Source: Nitratireductor arenosus (lineage in GTDB: Bacteria; Pseudomonadota; Alphaproteobacteria; Rhizobiales; Rhizobiaceae). Taken from it: a stretch of DNA of 64,000 nucleotides. The notes under the pieces are model-generated. The model saw only the letters and a program-made list of their open reading frames with translations, was not told the DNA's origin and did not search any database. A program made the position numbers and the translations under genes. The stretch covers positions 952,919 through 1,016,918 of the forward strand of contig NZ_WPHG01000002.1 in assembly GCF_009742725.1 (NCBI RefSeq), read 5' to 3'. Shown here piece after piece: positions 18,570 through 28,678 of this stretch; position 1 is the first letter of the stretch, and the number at the start of each line of letters is the position of its first letter.

Positions 18570-19265
18570 TCAGTCATGACCATTCAGCAGGACGTCGCGG
18601 GCCTCGTTGATGCGGGCGGCCAGAAAAGACGATCCGCCGAGGTCGGGGTGCACACGCTGCATCAGGCGGCGATGCGCCTCGCGGATGTCCGCCGCACCGG
18701 CCCCCGCTTCAAGACCAAGGATCTCGTAGGCCTCCTCCTTTGTCATGGGGCCCGTGCTTGGAGGAGTTCGCTCCCGCCCGTGCGTGTCACCGTCAAAGCC
18801 TTCACGCCACTGGGGAAAACGGCCGTCAAGATAGGTTTCCAGTAACTGCAGGCTCTCCGTGTCGCTCGACAGGGCGGCGCGAAGTTCCAACAGTTCGCCG
18901 CGATCCATGCCGCCGAGATTGCGTCCCTCGTGACGACCGGCCAGTACGGCGCCGTCCAGCGCCCCGGTATCGTGATCGAGTTCCATTTCCAACGCGGCGG
19001 TGCGAACGGTCGATACGCGGCCCGGAGACGGCCGCGCCCGACGGCGTCGGCGCCCCGACACGAACCACGCCGCCGCCATCGACAGCAGCACCCCTGCCAG
19101 CCCGACGCGGCCCGCCAGCATCAGACCGAGACCGGCGAGACCGACCAGCGCGGGCCCCAGCACACTAAGCCCGGCGGCAAGCCGCGCGGGATTGGCCCGC
19201 AGGAACGCCAACGCGCCCAGAACGGCGACAAGCAGGATCGCCGTGAGGTAAAACAGCACCGTCAT
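18570..19265 (-). CDS. membrane-anchored J-domain (DnaJ-like) protein
   Basis: A 231-residue protein with two N-terminal membrane helices (about 3-22 and 30-66), a basic RRRRRARPSPGR segment, a cytosolic middle part, and a C-terminal J domain with EEAYEILGLEAGAGAADI and the HPD motif (RVHPDLGGSSFLAARINEA). J-domain proteins stimulate DnaK ATPase. The C-terminal J domain and membrane anchor resemble the TIM14/Pam18-like alphaproteobacterial group. It sits 12 bp downstream of the VWA gene. Confidence 0.85.
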   Translation of the reverse strand: MTVLFYLTAILLVAVLGALAFLRANPARLAAGLSVLGPALVGLAGLGLMLAGRVGLAGVLLSMAAAWFVSGRRRRRARPSPGRVSTVRTAALEMELDHDTGALDGAVLAGRHEGRNLGGMDRGELLELRAALSSDTESLQLLETYLDGRFPQWREGFDGDTHGRERTPPSTGPMTKEEAYEILGLEAGAGAADIREAHRRLMQRVHPDLGGSSFLAARINEARDVLLNGHD

Positions 19266-19277
19266 GTCGTGCGTCCG

Positions 19278-20009
19278 CTACCGCCCTTTGCCCATATGCT
19301 CGATGAGAAGGCGATCGCCGGCACTGCCGCGCGCTTCCAGGGCGGCGAACCCGCCGGTCGCGTAAACCGCGATCGCGGACAGAAGCTCGGCCAGCCGGCC
19401 GGCCGCGGCGCGGTCGAAACGGAACCAGGCGCCGCGGGAAAGCCGCGCGATTTCCTTCAGGGCGATTTCCGCCGCGCCGTCATGGCCCTCTTGAAAAACG
19501 AAGACGGGCACGCCGCGCAGGCCGAGCCGGCCGGCCTGATCGGCCAGTTCGTCGACGTTCTCCTCCATCGCGTCGCCGATGAAGACCAGCGCGTCGATCT
19601 TCCCGCGCTCGTTTTCCTTGAGGGCGTGCGACAGCACCTTGCCGATCTGGGTGCGCCCGCCGCGGCAATCGATGCGGGTCATCAAGCGGGTCAATTCCTC
19701 GGTATCGAGCACGAATTTCGAGGCGCGGCATTCACCAAAGCCGCGAAAATAGACCAGTTGGACTCGCAATTTTCCGGATTTGCCGGCCGCCTGGAACATT
19801 TCGCCCTGCAAGCGGCAGGCGAGATCCCAGGTCGGCTGCCGGCTCATCGTCGCGTCGAGCGCCAGCACCAGCCGTCCGCGCGCCAGGCCCGACACGGTGC
19901 GCAACGCCTTGGCCTGCTTGACGAAAGCGTCCACCGCCCCGGCTTCGGAACGCGGCTCGGCCGGCCGGCCGGCCTCCTTACGCGCGAGCGGTTTGTCCTG
20001 TTTGTTCAT
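19278..20009 (-). CDS. VWA domain-containing protein
   Basis: A 243-residue soluble protein with a von Willebrand A-like fold. The first strand GRLVLALDATMSRQ carries a DxTxS variant of the MIDAS motif, followed by RGGRTQIGKVLSHAL and DALVFIGDAMEEN. The start at 20009 (MNKQDKPLARKEAG) is used; the longer frame to 20108 enters the upstream mipZ stop. It shares an operon with the J-domain gene. Function is unknown, though VWA proteins often assist metal-dependent assembly. Confidence 0.8.
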   Translation of the reverse strand: MNKQDKPLARKEAGRPAEPRSEAGAVDAFVKQAKALRTVSGLARGRLVLALDATMSRQPTWDLACRLQGEMFQAAGKSGKLRVQLVYFRGFGECRASKFVLDTEELTRLMTRIDCRGGRTQIGKVLSHALKENERGKIDALVFIGDAMEENVDELADQAGRLGLRGVPVFVFQEGHDGAAEIALKEIARLSRGAWFRFDRAAAGRLAELLSAIAVYATGGFAALEARGSAGDRLLIEHMGKGR

Positions 20010-20104
20010 CACCTTTGGAAAATGTGGCGTGACGGCAGAAGTTGCAAGCCCGTTGACCGGCCAAAGATGTGGGTGATCGCGAGGTTCGGCGGTGCGCCGG
20101 GGTC

Positions 20105-21043
20105 TCAATTGGCGAAGATGTCGGGCAGTTCGAGCGGGCGGCTCGACGAATCGGCCAGCTTGCGGCGCATGTCGAGCCGCTTGCGGCCCATCTCGCTGGT
20201 CGGCAGCCGCAGGGCGGCAAGCAGCAGGCGGATTTCCTGACGTGCGGCCAGATGCGACAGGGTCGGCTTGGTGCCGAGCACGTGCTCCTCGAAATCGTCG
20301 AGCGCGGTCAGTCCGATCGGAAAGAACTCGCGGAAGATGACGCGCTCGGAAATGCCGTCGGCGAGCCGGAAACCGAGCCGGGCGGCGAGGTTTTTCAGGC
20401 AGGCATCGACCTTCTGCTCATTGCGCGAGGTGAAGGAGGACATGCGGTTGCGCACCACGACCCAGTCGGGGATGGTATTGTCGGTCTGCCGGCGCTCGCG
20501 CCTGGCATCGCGGACCGAAGCCGAATATTGCGAAATCTCGAGAATGTCGTAACTCACCGGGTCGATGCGCGCCAGCACGTCGAAATCGATGAAGGAATCG
20601 TTCATCGGCGTCACCAAAGTGTCGGCGATGCGGTGCGCGAGCCGGTTGAGAAAAGTATCGGAACCGGGCGTGTCGATAATCACGAAGTCGTGGCCGTTTT
20701 CGATGTCGGCGAGCCCTTCGGCGAATTTTCTGAATTCTTCGCCCTCGGCATCGGAGATCGTGTCGCGCCGGGCCGGTGGCACGTGGAAATGATGCGGAAT
20801 ATCGAGCGGGATACGCGCCTTGTGGGCCCAGCGGCGCCGATTTTCCACATAACGGGTCAGGGAAAGCTGGCGCCCGTCGAGATCGACGGTGGCGACCGAA
20901 TAGCCGGATTTCAGCAACGCGACCGCGATGTGGACCGCCGTCGTCGACTTGCCCGAGCCGCCCTTTTCATTGCCGCATACGACCACATGCGCGCCGTGAT
21001 CACGCCGCTCGCTCGTGCGTCCCCTCAACCCCGACAAGAACAT
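20105..21043 (-). CDS. mipZ: division plane positioning ATPase MipZ (ParA family)
   Basis: MipZ forms a bipolar gradient around ParB at the origin and blocks FtsZ rings away from midcell. The product is 312 residues. It has the deviant Walker A CGNEKGGSGKSTTAVH (from residue 23), VATVDLDGRQLSLTRYVENR, typical of MipZ rather than ParA, and DFVIIDTPGSD. The ATG at 21043 has GGTGGAG 8 bp upstream. Its start faces a 375-bp region without a gene. Confidence 0.93.
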   Translation of the reverse strand: MFLSGLRGRTSERRDHGAHVVVCGNEKGGSGKSTTAVHIAVALLKSGYSVATVDLDGRQLSLTRYVENRRRWAHKARIPLDIPHHFHVPPARRDTISDAEGEEFRKFAEGLADIENGHDFVIIDTPGSDTFLNRLAHRIADTLVTPMNDSFIDFDVLARIDPVSYDILEISQYSASVRDARRERRQTDNTIPDWVVVRNRMSSFTSRNEQKVDACLKNLAARLGFRLADGISERVIFREFFPIGLTALDDFEEHVLGTKPTLSHLAARQEIRLLLAALRLPTSEMGRKRLDMRRKLADSSSRPLELPDIFAN

Positions 21044-21418
21044 CGTTGTTACTCCACCCAACGGTGAGATTGACTCTTTTTGCCCGCAGCTTCAATCATT
21101 TCCACTGGACTACAGGAAGAACCGCGAATTTTGGTAAAGCACGCCGCAGCTTTGTATAAACGGCCGACTGATCTGTCGGCGCGGTGAACGAAATCTAAAG
21201 CGGCTCATCGTTGGATGGGGCGGTTTGGCGGAATGGATTCTGCGTTCCGGCAAGAAGATGCCCGCGGCGCGACATCGACGGCCGGCAAGGGCTTCGACGG
21301 TGAGGTTCTGGTTTATCGGGCTAGCCCGAAAGGCAGGGGCGGAAAAACCGTCCAGGCCGGGAGAACGGCCGTGTTATTGATGTCGCCCGTCAAACGGTTT
21401 CAGCTAGAGCCGAACCGG
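21044..21418. other. intergenic region upstream of mipZ
   Basis: About 375 bp between the mipZ start and the stop of the DUF1489 gene. It should hold the mipZ promoter. A 14-bp perfect palindrome, TCGGGCTAGCCCGA, lies at 21316-21329, without an adjoining T-run. No gene recognised. Confidence 0.5.
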
Positions 21419-21856
21419 CTAAAGCAGGCCGAGTTCGGCGAGCTCGCGCCGCAATTCGGGCGGCAGGGACTGCCATCCGCCACGATTGTCGTCGATGTCG
21501 CGCGGCGCGTCCTTGGGCTGCAGATAGCGCCAGCCCTGGAAAGCGCGCCGGGGTTGCCATTCGGTCAACACGATCTGCGGGTCGAAGACCAGCCGACAGC
21601 GCGAGACGCCGTCCTTGTCGGTGAAGGGCCTGATGTCGGCAAGCCGCTGCCGGCACTGGACATTGCCCTTGATCACCCAATAGAGCGAGCCGCCGTCGAG
21701 CAATTCGTCGCGGCGTTTGGGGATCATGCGGGTGGTGTGGAAATGTTTCGGAGTCTCGCCAGCGCCACGCATGGCGTCGAGCCTGGCCTCGACCCAGCCC
21801 TGAAGATCCTCGACGCTGTCGGCGCCGACACACAGTTTGACCAAGTGAAGAGTCAT
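21419..21856 (-). CDS. DUF1489 family protein
   Basis: A 145-residue cytosolic protein of the DUF1489 family, widespread in Alphaproteobacteria and of unknown function. Conserved parts are MTLHLVKLCVGADSVEDL, TRMIPKRRDELLDGGSLYWV, IKGNVQCRQRL and the C-terminal PPELRRELAELGLL. It lies 76 bp downstream of nothing co-directional except the region behind mipZ, and follows the serine dehydratase gene in the opposite order, so it is probably a single-gene unit. Confidence 0.88.
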   Translation of the reverse strand: MTLHLVKLCVGADSVEDLQGWVEARLDAMRGAGETPKHFHTTRMIPKRRDELLDGGSLYWVIKGNVQCRQRLADIRPFTDKDGVSRCRLVFDPQIVLTEWQPRRAFQGWRYLQPKDAPRDIDDNRGGWQSLPPELRRELAELGLL

Positions 21857-21932
21857 GCCTGAAAGGGTGTAGCGTCGATCCGGCCCGGGTCAAGCGGCAC
21901 GGCCGGTTCTCCACAAAGCCGCCCTGCCCGGC

Positions 21933-23333
21933 TCAGCACTCCACCACGTTGACGGCGAGCCCGCCCTGGCTGGTCTCCTTATAGCGCTCGTTCATGTCGA
22001 GGCCGGTCTGGCGCATGGTCTCGACCGCGGCGTCGAGCGGCACGAAATGCGTCCCGTCGCCCTTCAGCGCCAACGAGGCGGCGGTGACCGCCTTGACCGC
22101 GCCGAGCGCGTTGCGTTCGATGCACGGCACCTGGACGAGCCCGCCGACGGGATCGCAGGTCATGCCGAGATGGTGCTCGAGCGCGATCTCGGCGGCGTTT
22201 TCCACCTGCTCGGGCGTGCCGCCCATCACTGCCGCGAGACCGGCCGCGGCCATCGCCGAGGCCGATCCGACCTCGCCCTGGCAGCCGACCTCGGCGCCGG
22301 AAATCGAGGCGTTGTGCTTGATGATGCCGCCGATGGCGGCCGAAGTAAGCAGAAAATCCTTGATGCCGCGCGCATCGGCGTCGACATGGAATTTCAGCCA
22401 GTAGCGCAGCACCGCCGGCACCACGCCGGCCGCGCCGTTGGTCGGCGCCGTCACCACGCGCCCGCCGGCGGCGTTTTCCTCGTTGACCGCCATCGCGAAC
22501 ACCGCCAGCCAGTCATTGGCAAGCAGCGGGTTGGGACGGTTTTCGCGCCAGTCCTGCTCCAGCCGGTCGTGCAATACGCGTGCGCGCCGGCGCACTTTCA
22601 GTCCGCCCGGCATGATGCCGTCCCGCGACAGGCCGCGCTCGATGCAGGCCTGCATCGCCCCCCAGACGTCCTCCAAACCGGCGTCGAGTGCCTCGCCGGT
22701 CTGGCGGGTCTGCTCGTTGGCGCGTTTCATCTCGGCGATCGACAACCCGCTCTTCTTGGCCATCTCGAGCATTTCCCGGGCCGAGCGGAAGGGATAGGGC
22801 ACGTCGGGGCCGGGCGGCGGCGTGCCGCGCGCCTTCAGCCGCTGCAATCCCTCCTCCGACACGACGAACCCGCCGCCGATCGAATAATAGACGCGCCGCA
22901 GCAGGACACGGCCCTCCCCGTCATGCGCGCTAAATGCCATGCCGTTGGCGTGGCCGGGCAACGGCGTGGATTTGTCCAGCACCAGGTCGGCGTCCGGATC
23001 GAACCGGTAGGCGGGATGGCCGGCCGGCCTGACCGTCTTTTGCGCGCGCACGGCGGCGAGGATGCCGTCCATGCCGTCCGGATCGACCGTGGTCGGGTTC
23101 TCGCCGGCGAGGCCGAGAATCACGGCCCGGTCGGTTCCGTGGCCGACGCCGGTAAAGGCGAGCGAACCGTGCAGGCTGGCCGAAAGGCGCGCCACCGCCA
23201 CGCCGCTCGGGCGCGGCCAGTCGTCACCGGCGATCTCGTCGAGAAAACGGCCGGCGGCGGTCATCGGTCCCATCGTGTGCGAGCTCGATGGACCTATGCC
23301 GACCTTGTAGAGATCGAATACGGAAAGAAACAT
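21933..23333 (-). CDS. sdaA: L-serine ammonia-lyase (iron-sulfur serine dehydratase)
   Basis: Cytosolic [4Fe-4S] enzyme turning L-serine into pyruvate and ammonia. The single-chain form has 466 residues: the beta domain starts [20 protein letters not shown], followed by the alpha domain with [19 protein letters not shown] and the C-terminal [17 protein letters not shown]. These three cysteines plausibly ligate the cluster. The ATG at 23333 is used; 31 extra in-frame codons upstream do not resemble the family. Confidence 0.95.
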   Translation of the reverse strand: MFLSVFDLYKVGIGPSSSHTMGPMTAAGRFLDEIAGDDWPRPSGVAVARLSASLHGSLAFTGVGHGTDRAVILGLAGENPTTVDPDGMDGILAAVRAQKTVRPAGHPAYRFDPDADLVLDKSTPLPGHANGMAFSAHDGEGRVLLRRVYYSIGGGFVVSEEGLQRLKARGTPPPGPDVPYPFRSAREMLEMAKKSGLSIAEMKRANEQTRQTGEALDAGLEDVWGAMQACIERGLSRDGIMPGGLKVRRRARVLHDRLEQDWRENRPNPLLANDWLAVFAMAVNEENAAGGRVVTAPTNGAAGVVPAVLRYWLKFHVDADARGIKDFLLTSAAIGGIIKHNASISGAEVGCQGEVGSASAMAAAGLAAVMGGTPEQVENAAEIALEHHLGMTCDPVGGLVQVPCIERNALGAVKAVTAASLALKGDGTHFVPLDAAVETMRQTGLDMNERYKETSQGGLAVNVVEC

Positions 23334-23517
23334 CTTCGCATTCCGGTGTTTCGCGCCATTGTCGGCGCTTTTGCGTCCGCCCGCTTCACGCAGTCCGACT
23401 GTCCCTGGTGCGTGCACGACATACACCCGACGCGCGCAAACAAAAAGGGCGCCGAATGGCGGCCTGCTTTGCGCAGTTCCGGATACGAAAGCGCTTCACA
23501 TCTTTGTTGGAACCGCT

Positions 23518-25380
23518 TCAGCCGGCCGGCTGGCGCACCGCCTCGATTGCCTCCAGCGCCTTTTGCACCCGGCTGTCGCGGTCGTAGACGTCGGCATGAT
23601 AGGCGACCTTGCCGTCCTGATCGGGCCAGGCGGTGAAATAGGCGACATAGACCGGGATCTTGCGGGTGATCTTTTCCGACGAATGGCCGGCGCCGATCTT
23701 CGCCGCGACATAGTCGAGCGGCTTGTCGAGCACCGCGGCGGCCATGCCGCGCGGGTCGGCGAGGCGCACGCAGCCATGGCTGTAGGCGCGCGTATCGCGC
23801 TCAAACAGGCTCTTCGACGGCGTGTCGTGCATGTAGATGGCGTGCTTGTTGGGGAACAGGATCTTCAACTCGCCGAGCGCATTGCCGGAGCCGGGGCGCT
23901 GGCGCACATTGAAGGGCACCTTGCCGCCATACCGGCCCCAATTGACCGCGGAGGAGGAGATGCGCCGGCCGCGCGCGTCGGTGACCTCGTAACCGGCGCG
24001 GTCGAGATAGCCCGGATCACGGTGCAGCTTCGGCAACATCTCGTTGACGATGATCGACTGCGGCACGCCCCAATAGGGATTGTAGTCGATCTGCTCGATC
24101 TGGTCGTAGAAGAAGTTGGTCTGGTTGGATTTCTTGCCCACGACCACGCGCATCGACAGCTTGTCGCTGCCGCCTTCGACATAGGTCGCGGTAAAGGCGG
24201 GCTGGTTGATGAAGACGCGCGGACTGCCGAGATCGGAGGGATGCCAGCGCAGCCTTTCGAGCGCGTATTCGACCTTGGCGATGCGGGCGGCCCTGGATTC
24301 GCCGGCAAAGGCGCCGACCGTGCGCGGACCGATCACACCGTCGCCTTTCAGGCCCTTGAACTCCTGCGCGGCCTTGACCAGCGACACCAGTTGCTCGTCG
24401 TAAAGCTCGCTGTCCTTGAAACTTTCCAGCAAAGCTGCGTGTTCGGTGCGAAACGCTTCGTCGGTCTCGCGCGCGAACAGGGCGAGCATTTTTGGGAATT
24501 CGGGACTGGATTTGCCCGGACGCAGCAGCAGCTTGGGGTCGACGACGATGTCGTTTTCAGCGCTCGCGCGCAGCGCCTCCAGTTCGACGCGCAATGCCGA
24601 AAAATGCTCGTTCTGCGGATGGCGCGACTCCAGATAGGCGCGTACGTCCTGGGTATGGGCGAGACGATCGAGAACCTTTACCAATTCGAGCGGCTTTTTC
24701 GGAAAGTCATGGTAGCCCGACAGAAGGTTGGGATCGACACGGCCGGACCAGGCGTCGCGGACATAACGCAGCACCCTGGCCGACAGCGCCATCTCGAAAC
24801 GGATCAGTTCGGTGTTGCGGGCCGCCATCTGGTCCATCGAAAAGCCGGGCGCCGGCATCGTCACCGTGTAATCGGCCGGCTCGAGCGCGAAATCGGCGGC
24901 CTCGCCCAACACCCGGACGGCCTCGGCCGCGCGCCCGTTGGCACTGAAGCCCGAGACCCAGATGAAGGCCCGCTTGTCGCCGTAATAGGCCGTCAGCGCC
25001 GCGGCCACGTCCTGGTAGTCGCGCAGGTCGAAATCCTCGAGCCCGCCAAGGGCCTCGCCGAAAAGGCCGCTATCCAGCGATGGTTCGAGGCTAGCCGGGC
25101 GCGGCGCTTTGAGCAATTCGGCAAACGATACCTTCACCAGCTTGTCGGGACGGTAGGTGTAATAGGACGGCGCCGAAATCTTGACCCGCTTGACCCGGGT
25201 TTTCGGTTGTTTCGGCTTCGGCGCCTGGGTGCGCACGTCGCGCTCGCGGCGCTCCTTGATGCCGCCGCCGAACAGCATCTGAAAAATGTTCTGCGCCTCG
25301 GCCGGCGCGGGCGCCATCATCATGGCGGCGGCCAGAAGACAGGCCGGATAGGCCAGCAATCGACGGTGGTTTTCGTGCAT
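23518..25380 (-). CDS. L,D-transpeptidase family protein (YcbB/LdtD-like)
   Basis: Large periplasmic L,D-transpeptidase that makes 3-3 crosslinks in peptidoglycan. From the ATG at 25380 there are 620 residues: signal peptide (MHENHRRLLAYPACLLAAAM..., cleavage near AEA), an LdtD-type scaffold domain, a peptidoglycan-binding segment (LKGDGVIGPRTVGAFAG), and the YkuD catalytic domain with HDTPSKSLFERDTRAYSHGC, whose nucleophile is Cys537. It is divergent from the fumarase gene. Confidence 0.92.
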   Translation of the reverse strand: MHENHRRLLAYPACLLAAAMMMAPAPAEAQNIFQMLFGGGIKERRERDVRTQAPKPKQPKTRVKRVKISAPSYYTYRPDKLVKVSFAELLKAPRPASLEPSLDSGLFGEALGGLEDFDLRDYQDVAAALTAYYGDKRAFIWVSGFSANGRAAEAVRVLGEAADFALEPADYTVTMPAPGFSMDQMAARNTELIRFEMALSARVLRYVRDAWSGRVDPNLLSGYHDFPKKPLELVKVLDRLAHTQDVRAYLESRHPQNEHFSALRVELEALRASAENDIVVDPKLLLRPGKSSPEFPKMLALFARETDEAFRTEHAALLESFKDSELYDEQLVSLVKAAQEFKGLKGDGVIGPRTVGAFAGESRAARIAKVEYALERLRWHPSDLGSPRVFINQPAFTATYVEGGSDKLSMRVVVGKKSNQTNFFYDQIEQIDYNPYWGVPQSIIVNEMLPKLHRDPGYLDRAGYEVTDARGRRISSSAVNWGRYGGKVPFNVRQRPGSGNALGELKILFPNKHAIYMHDTPSKSLFERDTRAYSHGCVRLADPRGMAAAVLDKPLDYVAAKIGAGHSSEKITRKIPVYVAYFTAWPDQDGKVAYHADVYDRDSRVQKALEAIEAVRQPAG

Positions 25381-25510
25381 AACCCCTGCCCGTGGTCTCG
25401 TTGTCCAGTCTGGTTGCCCGTGTGTTCCGGCGCGCCGATTCACGATATGGCCGGTTGTCGGCGAGTGGAACCGTAGCGCCGGATTATGGCAACAGCAAAT
25501 GCCGGAGCCT

Positions 25511-25539
25511 TTGCCCGACGGCGATAAAATTTCTGTTAT
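25511..25539 (+). promoter_or_regulatory. predicted promoter of the fumarase gene
   Basis: TTGCCC (25511-25516), a 17-bp spacer and TGTTAT (25534-25539) match a sigma70-type promoter and would give a leader of about 115 nt before the fumarase start. Prediction only. Confidence 0.4.
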
Positions 25540-25663
25540 GTTTTTCGCACAGACGCCCGCCATCGGCACGCGCTCCCGTCGCAGCGGCAACGCTTCGCAT
25601 GGACTTTTTCTGCCGCAGCGACAATAACCCGGCCACTATCCGCTCCCAGCCGAAGCGAGGAAC

Positions 25664-27289
25664 ATGCGCATGATCGACCCGGTGCTTGCCGATCTTTTTC
25701 CCCTTTCCGCCGACCAGACGCCCTATCGCAAGCTGACCGACGATCATGTCGGCATCGACAGTTTTCGCGGCCAGGAGATGTTGATTGTCGAGACGGAGGG
25801 ATTGCGGCTTTTGTCGGAAGCCGCGTTCGCCGACATCAACCATCTGTTGCGGCCCGGCCACCTGAAACAGCTCGCCGCGATCCTGGAAGACCCGGAGGCG
25901 ACCGACAATGACCGCTTCGTTGCCTACGATTTGCTGAAAAACGCCAATATCGCGGCCGGCGGCATCCTGCCGATGTGCCAGGACACCGGCACCGCGATCA
26001 TCATGGGCAAGAAGGGCCGCCGGGTGTGGACGGAAGGCGGCGACGCCGAGGCGCTGGGGCGCGGCGTGCTCGACGCCTACGAAAAGAAAAACCTGCGCTA
26101 TTCGCAGCTCGCGCCGGTGTCGATGTTTCAGGAAAACAACACGAAAAACAATCTGCCGGCGCAGATCGACCTCTACCAGGAGGGCGGGGACGCTTATAAA
26201 TTCCTGTTCGTGGCCAAGGGCGGCGGCTCGGCCAACAAGACCTTTCTCTACCAGGGCACGCCGTCGCTGCTCACCCATGACCGGCTGATCGAATTCTTGA
26301 AGGAAAAGATTCTGACCCTCGGCACGGCCGCCTGCCCGCCCTATCACCTGGCGATCGTGATCGGCGGCACCTCGGCGGAGATGAACCTGAAAACCGTCAA
26401 GCTCGCCTCCACGCGCTATCTCGACGGCCTTCCGACGGCGGGCGGCGAGACCGGCCACGCCTTCCGCGACCTGGAGATGGAGGCCGAGGTGCACAGGCTC
26501 ACCCAGCAGATGGGGGTCGGCGCCCAGTTCGGCGGCAAATATTTCTGCCACGACGTGCGCGTCATCCGCCTGCCGCGCCATGGTGCCTCGCTGCCGATCG
26601 GGCTCGGCGTGTCGTGCTCGGCCGACCGTCAGGCGCTCGGCAAGGTGACCCGCGAGGGCATTTTCCTGGAGGAGCTGGAAACCAATCCGGCGCGCTACAT
26701 GCCCGATGTCGACGAGGACAGGCTGACCGCGCACGTGGTCAGGATCGACCTCAATCGGCCGATGAACGAAATCCTGAAGGAATTGTCGCAACAGCCTGTC
26801 AAGACACGGCTTTCGCTCAACGGACCGATCATCGTGGCCCGCGACATCGCCCACGCCAAGATCCGCGAGCGGCTGGAAAAGGGCGAGCCGATGCCCGACT
26901 ATCTGAAGAACCATCCGGTCTATTATGCCGGCCCGGCCAAGACGCCGAAGGGCTACGCGTCGGGCTCGTTCGGGCCCACGACCGCCGGGCGGATGGACAG
27001 TTTCGTCGACCAGTTCCAGTCCTTCGGCGGGTCGATGGTGATGCTGGCCAAGGGCAACCGCTCGCGCCAGGTGCGCGAGGCCTGCGCGGCCCATGGCGGG
27101 TTTTACCTCGGCTCGATCGGCGGGCCGGCGGCGCGCCTGGCCCAGGACTGCATCAAGAAGGTCGAGGTGGTCGAATATCCCGAACTCGGCATGGAGGCCG
27201 TCTGGCGCATCGAGGTCGAGGATTTCCCGGCCTTCGTTGTCATCGACGACAAGGGCAACGACTTCTTCAAGGAGCTCAATCTCGGCTGA
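25664..27289 (+). CDS. class I fumarate hydratase (4Fe-4S)
   Basis: Oxygen-sensitive fumarase of the TCA cycle, converting fumarate to malate. 541 residues, full length for the FumA/FumB type with alpha and beta parts fused. Cluster and active-site segments include [53 protein letters not shown] and the beta-domain [21 protein letters not shown] short leader and a predicted promoter precede it. It appears monocistronic. Confidence 0.95.
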   Translation: MRMIDPVLADLFPLSADQTPYRKLTDDHVGIDSFRGQEMLIVETEGLRLLSEAAFADINHLLRPGHLKQLAAILEDPEATDNDRFVAYDLLKNANIAAGGILPMCQDTGTAIIMGKKGRRVWTEGGDAEALGRGVLDAYEKKNLRYSQLAPVSMFQENNTKNNLPAQIDLYQEGGDAYKFLFVAKGGGSANKTFLYQGTPSLLTHDRLIEFLKEKILTLGTAACPPYHLAIVIGGTSAEMNLKTVKLASTRYLDGLPTAGGETGHAFRDLEMEAEVHRLTQQMGVGAQFGGKYFCHDVRVIRLPRHGASLPIGLGVSCSADRQALGKVTREGIFLEELETNPARYMPDVDEDRLTAHVVRIDLNRPMNEILKELSQQPVKTRLSLNGPIIVARDIAHAKIRERLEKGEPMPDYLKNHPVYYAGPAKTPKGYASGSFGPTTAGRMDSFVDQFQSFGGSMVMLAKGNRSRQVREACAAHGGFYLGSIGGPAARLAQDCIKKVEVVEYPELGMEAVWRIEVEDFPAFVVIDDKGNDFFKELNLG

Positions 27290-27383
27290 AGGCGGGCGCC
27301 GCAACGATTTACTTACCGGCCGCCGCCATAGTGACGTCGGGATGCGGGCGCATCGGCGCGCCGCGCGTCCTCTTCCGTCGTCG

Positions 27384-27412
27384 CTTGACCTTTCGGGCCG
27401 CCATTCCATGAT
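27384..27412 (+). promoter_or_regulatory. predicted promoter of the small L,D-transpeptidase gene
   Basis: CTTGAC (27384-27389) is the alphaproteobacterial -35 consensus; 17 bp further is CATGAT (27407-27412). The transcription start would be about 60 bp before the coding start. Prediction only. Confidence 0.5.
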
Positions 27413-27477
27413 GCGGCGCTAGGACCGGGCCGGCGCGACGGACGCGTAAAGTTCAGACTTTCATCAGGATGGGTGAC

Positions 27478-28098
27478 ATGGGCAAAATCGGGCTTGGGAT
27501 CAAGGCGGCGCTGGCCGCGGCTTTCATGATGGCGGCGCCGGGCTCGCCGCTGGTCAACACGGCTGCGGCCGAAAGCCTGTTCGCGCGCATCATTCGCGGC
27601 GGCCAGCCGCGGGTCGAACACGGCACCAGGAATTCCGACAAATCGCCGATCCCGCGCGAGACGGTGCGTTATGACGGGCCGCACGGCAAGGGCACGATCA
27701 TCGTCAACACCTCCGAGCGGCGGCTCTACTACACGCTCGGCAATGGCCGGGCACTGAAATACGCCGTCGGCGTCGGCCGCGAGGGCTTTACATGGGCGGG
27801 CACCGACCGCGTCTCGCGCAAGGCCGAATGGCCTGGCTGGACGCCGCCGCCGCAGATGATCCGGCGCGAGGCGCGCAAGGGCCGCAAGCTGCCGGCCTAT
27901 ATGCCCGGCGGCCCCAACAACCCGCTCGGCGCCCGTGCGATCTATATCGGCTCGACGCTCTACCGCATCCACGGCACCAACCAGCCGTGGACGATCGGCC
28001 AGGCGATGTCGTCGGGTTGCATCCGCATGGCCAATGACGATGTCGAGCATCTCTACGACCAGGTCGGGGTCGGCGCCAAGGTCGTGGTGGTGCGCTAA
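27478..28098 (+). CDS. L,D-transpeptidase (YkuD domain)
   Basis: Small periplasmic L,D-transpeptidase, 206 residues from the ATG at 27478, which has AGGATGGG shortly upstream; an ATG at 27469 is in frame. A signal peptide (KAALAAAFMMAAPGSPL) is followed by the YkuD domain: IIVNTSERRLYYTLGNG, YRIHGTNQPWTIG and the catalytic SSGCIRMANDD with Cys181. Such enzymes attach lipoproteins or outer-membrane proteins to peptidoglycan, or crosslink it, in Rhizobiales. The rhodanese gene follows 25 bp later. Confidence 0.92.
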   Translation: MGKIGLGIKAALAAAFMMAAPGSPLVNTAAAESLFARIIRGGQPRVEHGTRNSDKSPIPRETVRYDGPHGKGTIIVNTSERRLYYTLGNGRALKYAVGVGREGFTWAGTDRVSRKAEWPGWTPPPQMIRREARKGRKLPAYMPGGPNNPLGARAIYIGSTLYRIHGTNQPWTIGQAMSSGCIRMANDDVEHLYDQVGVGAKVVVVR

Positions 28099-28123
28099 GC
28101 AGCGCCGGCAACGGGAGGATGTG

Positions 28124-28519
28124 ATGAAAAAAGGCTACAAGGCGCTTCTGGACGAGGCCAACGCGGTGGTCGAGGCGCTGACGCCGGCCGAGGCGGCGCC
28201 GCTTCTGGGCCGCGACGACGTCGCCTTCATCGACATTCGCGACCCGCGCGAACTGGAACGCGCCGGGCGCATTTCAGGCGCGCATCACTGCCCGCGCGGC
28301 ATGCTGGAATTCTGGATCGATCCCGACAGCCCCTACCACAAGGCGCTGTTTTCCTCCGGCAAGCATCTCGTGTTCTTCTGCGCCGGCGGCTGGCGCTCCG
28401 CGCTCGCGGCCAAGACCGCCCAGGAAATGGGGCTGGACAGGGTCAGCCATGTCGCCGGTGGTTTCACCGCGTGGAAGGAAGCCGGCCTGCCGCACGAGCC
28501 CGGCACGCCGAAGGGCTGA
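28124..28519 (+). CDS. rhodanese-like domain-containing protein
   Basis: A 131-residue single-domain rhodanese. It has the FIDIRDPRELERAGRISGAH segment and the active-site loop CAGGWRSALAA with a catalytic Cys, so it probably transfers sulfane sulfur to a thiol acceptor. A good ribosome-binding site (GGGAGG) precedes the ATG. It follows the L,D-transpeptidase by 25 bp, so the genes may be co-transcribed, although no functional tie is evident. Confidence 0.92.
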   Translation: MKKGYKALLDEANAVVEALTPAEAAPLLGRDDVAFIDIRDPRELERAGRISGAHHCPRGMLEFWIDPDSPYHKALFSSGKHLVFFCAGGWRSALAAKTAQEMGLDRVSHVAGGFTAWKEAGLPHEPGTPKG

Positions 28520-28678
28520 TGCCGGGCGCCTGCCGTCCATGCGCGCGAGCCTGTGGGGCGGTTGTGGATTGGAGCGGCGTGCGGGGCAAATCGTTCAATT
28601 CCGGCGGCATCGCCGCACGCTCCCGGCCAGACCACGAAATCCCGGCGGTCAAACGAAGCCAGTTAAAGATAAACGGCC

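Noticed and set aside
21316..21329. 14-bp palindrome TCGGGCTAGCCCGA as a terminator
   Set aside because: No T-run on either side and the stem is short with no loop; it may be chance or a protein site, with no evidence to choose.
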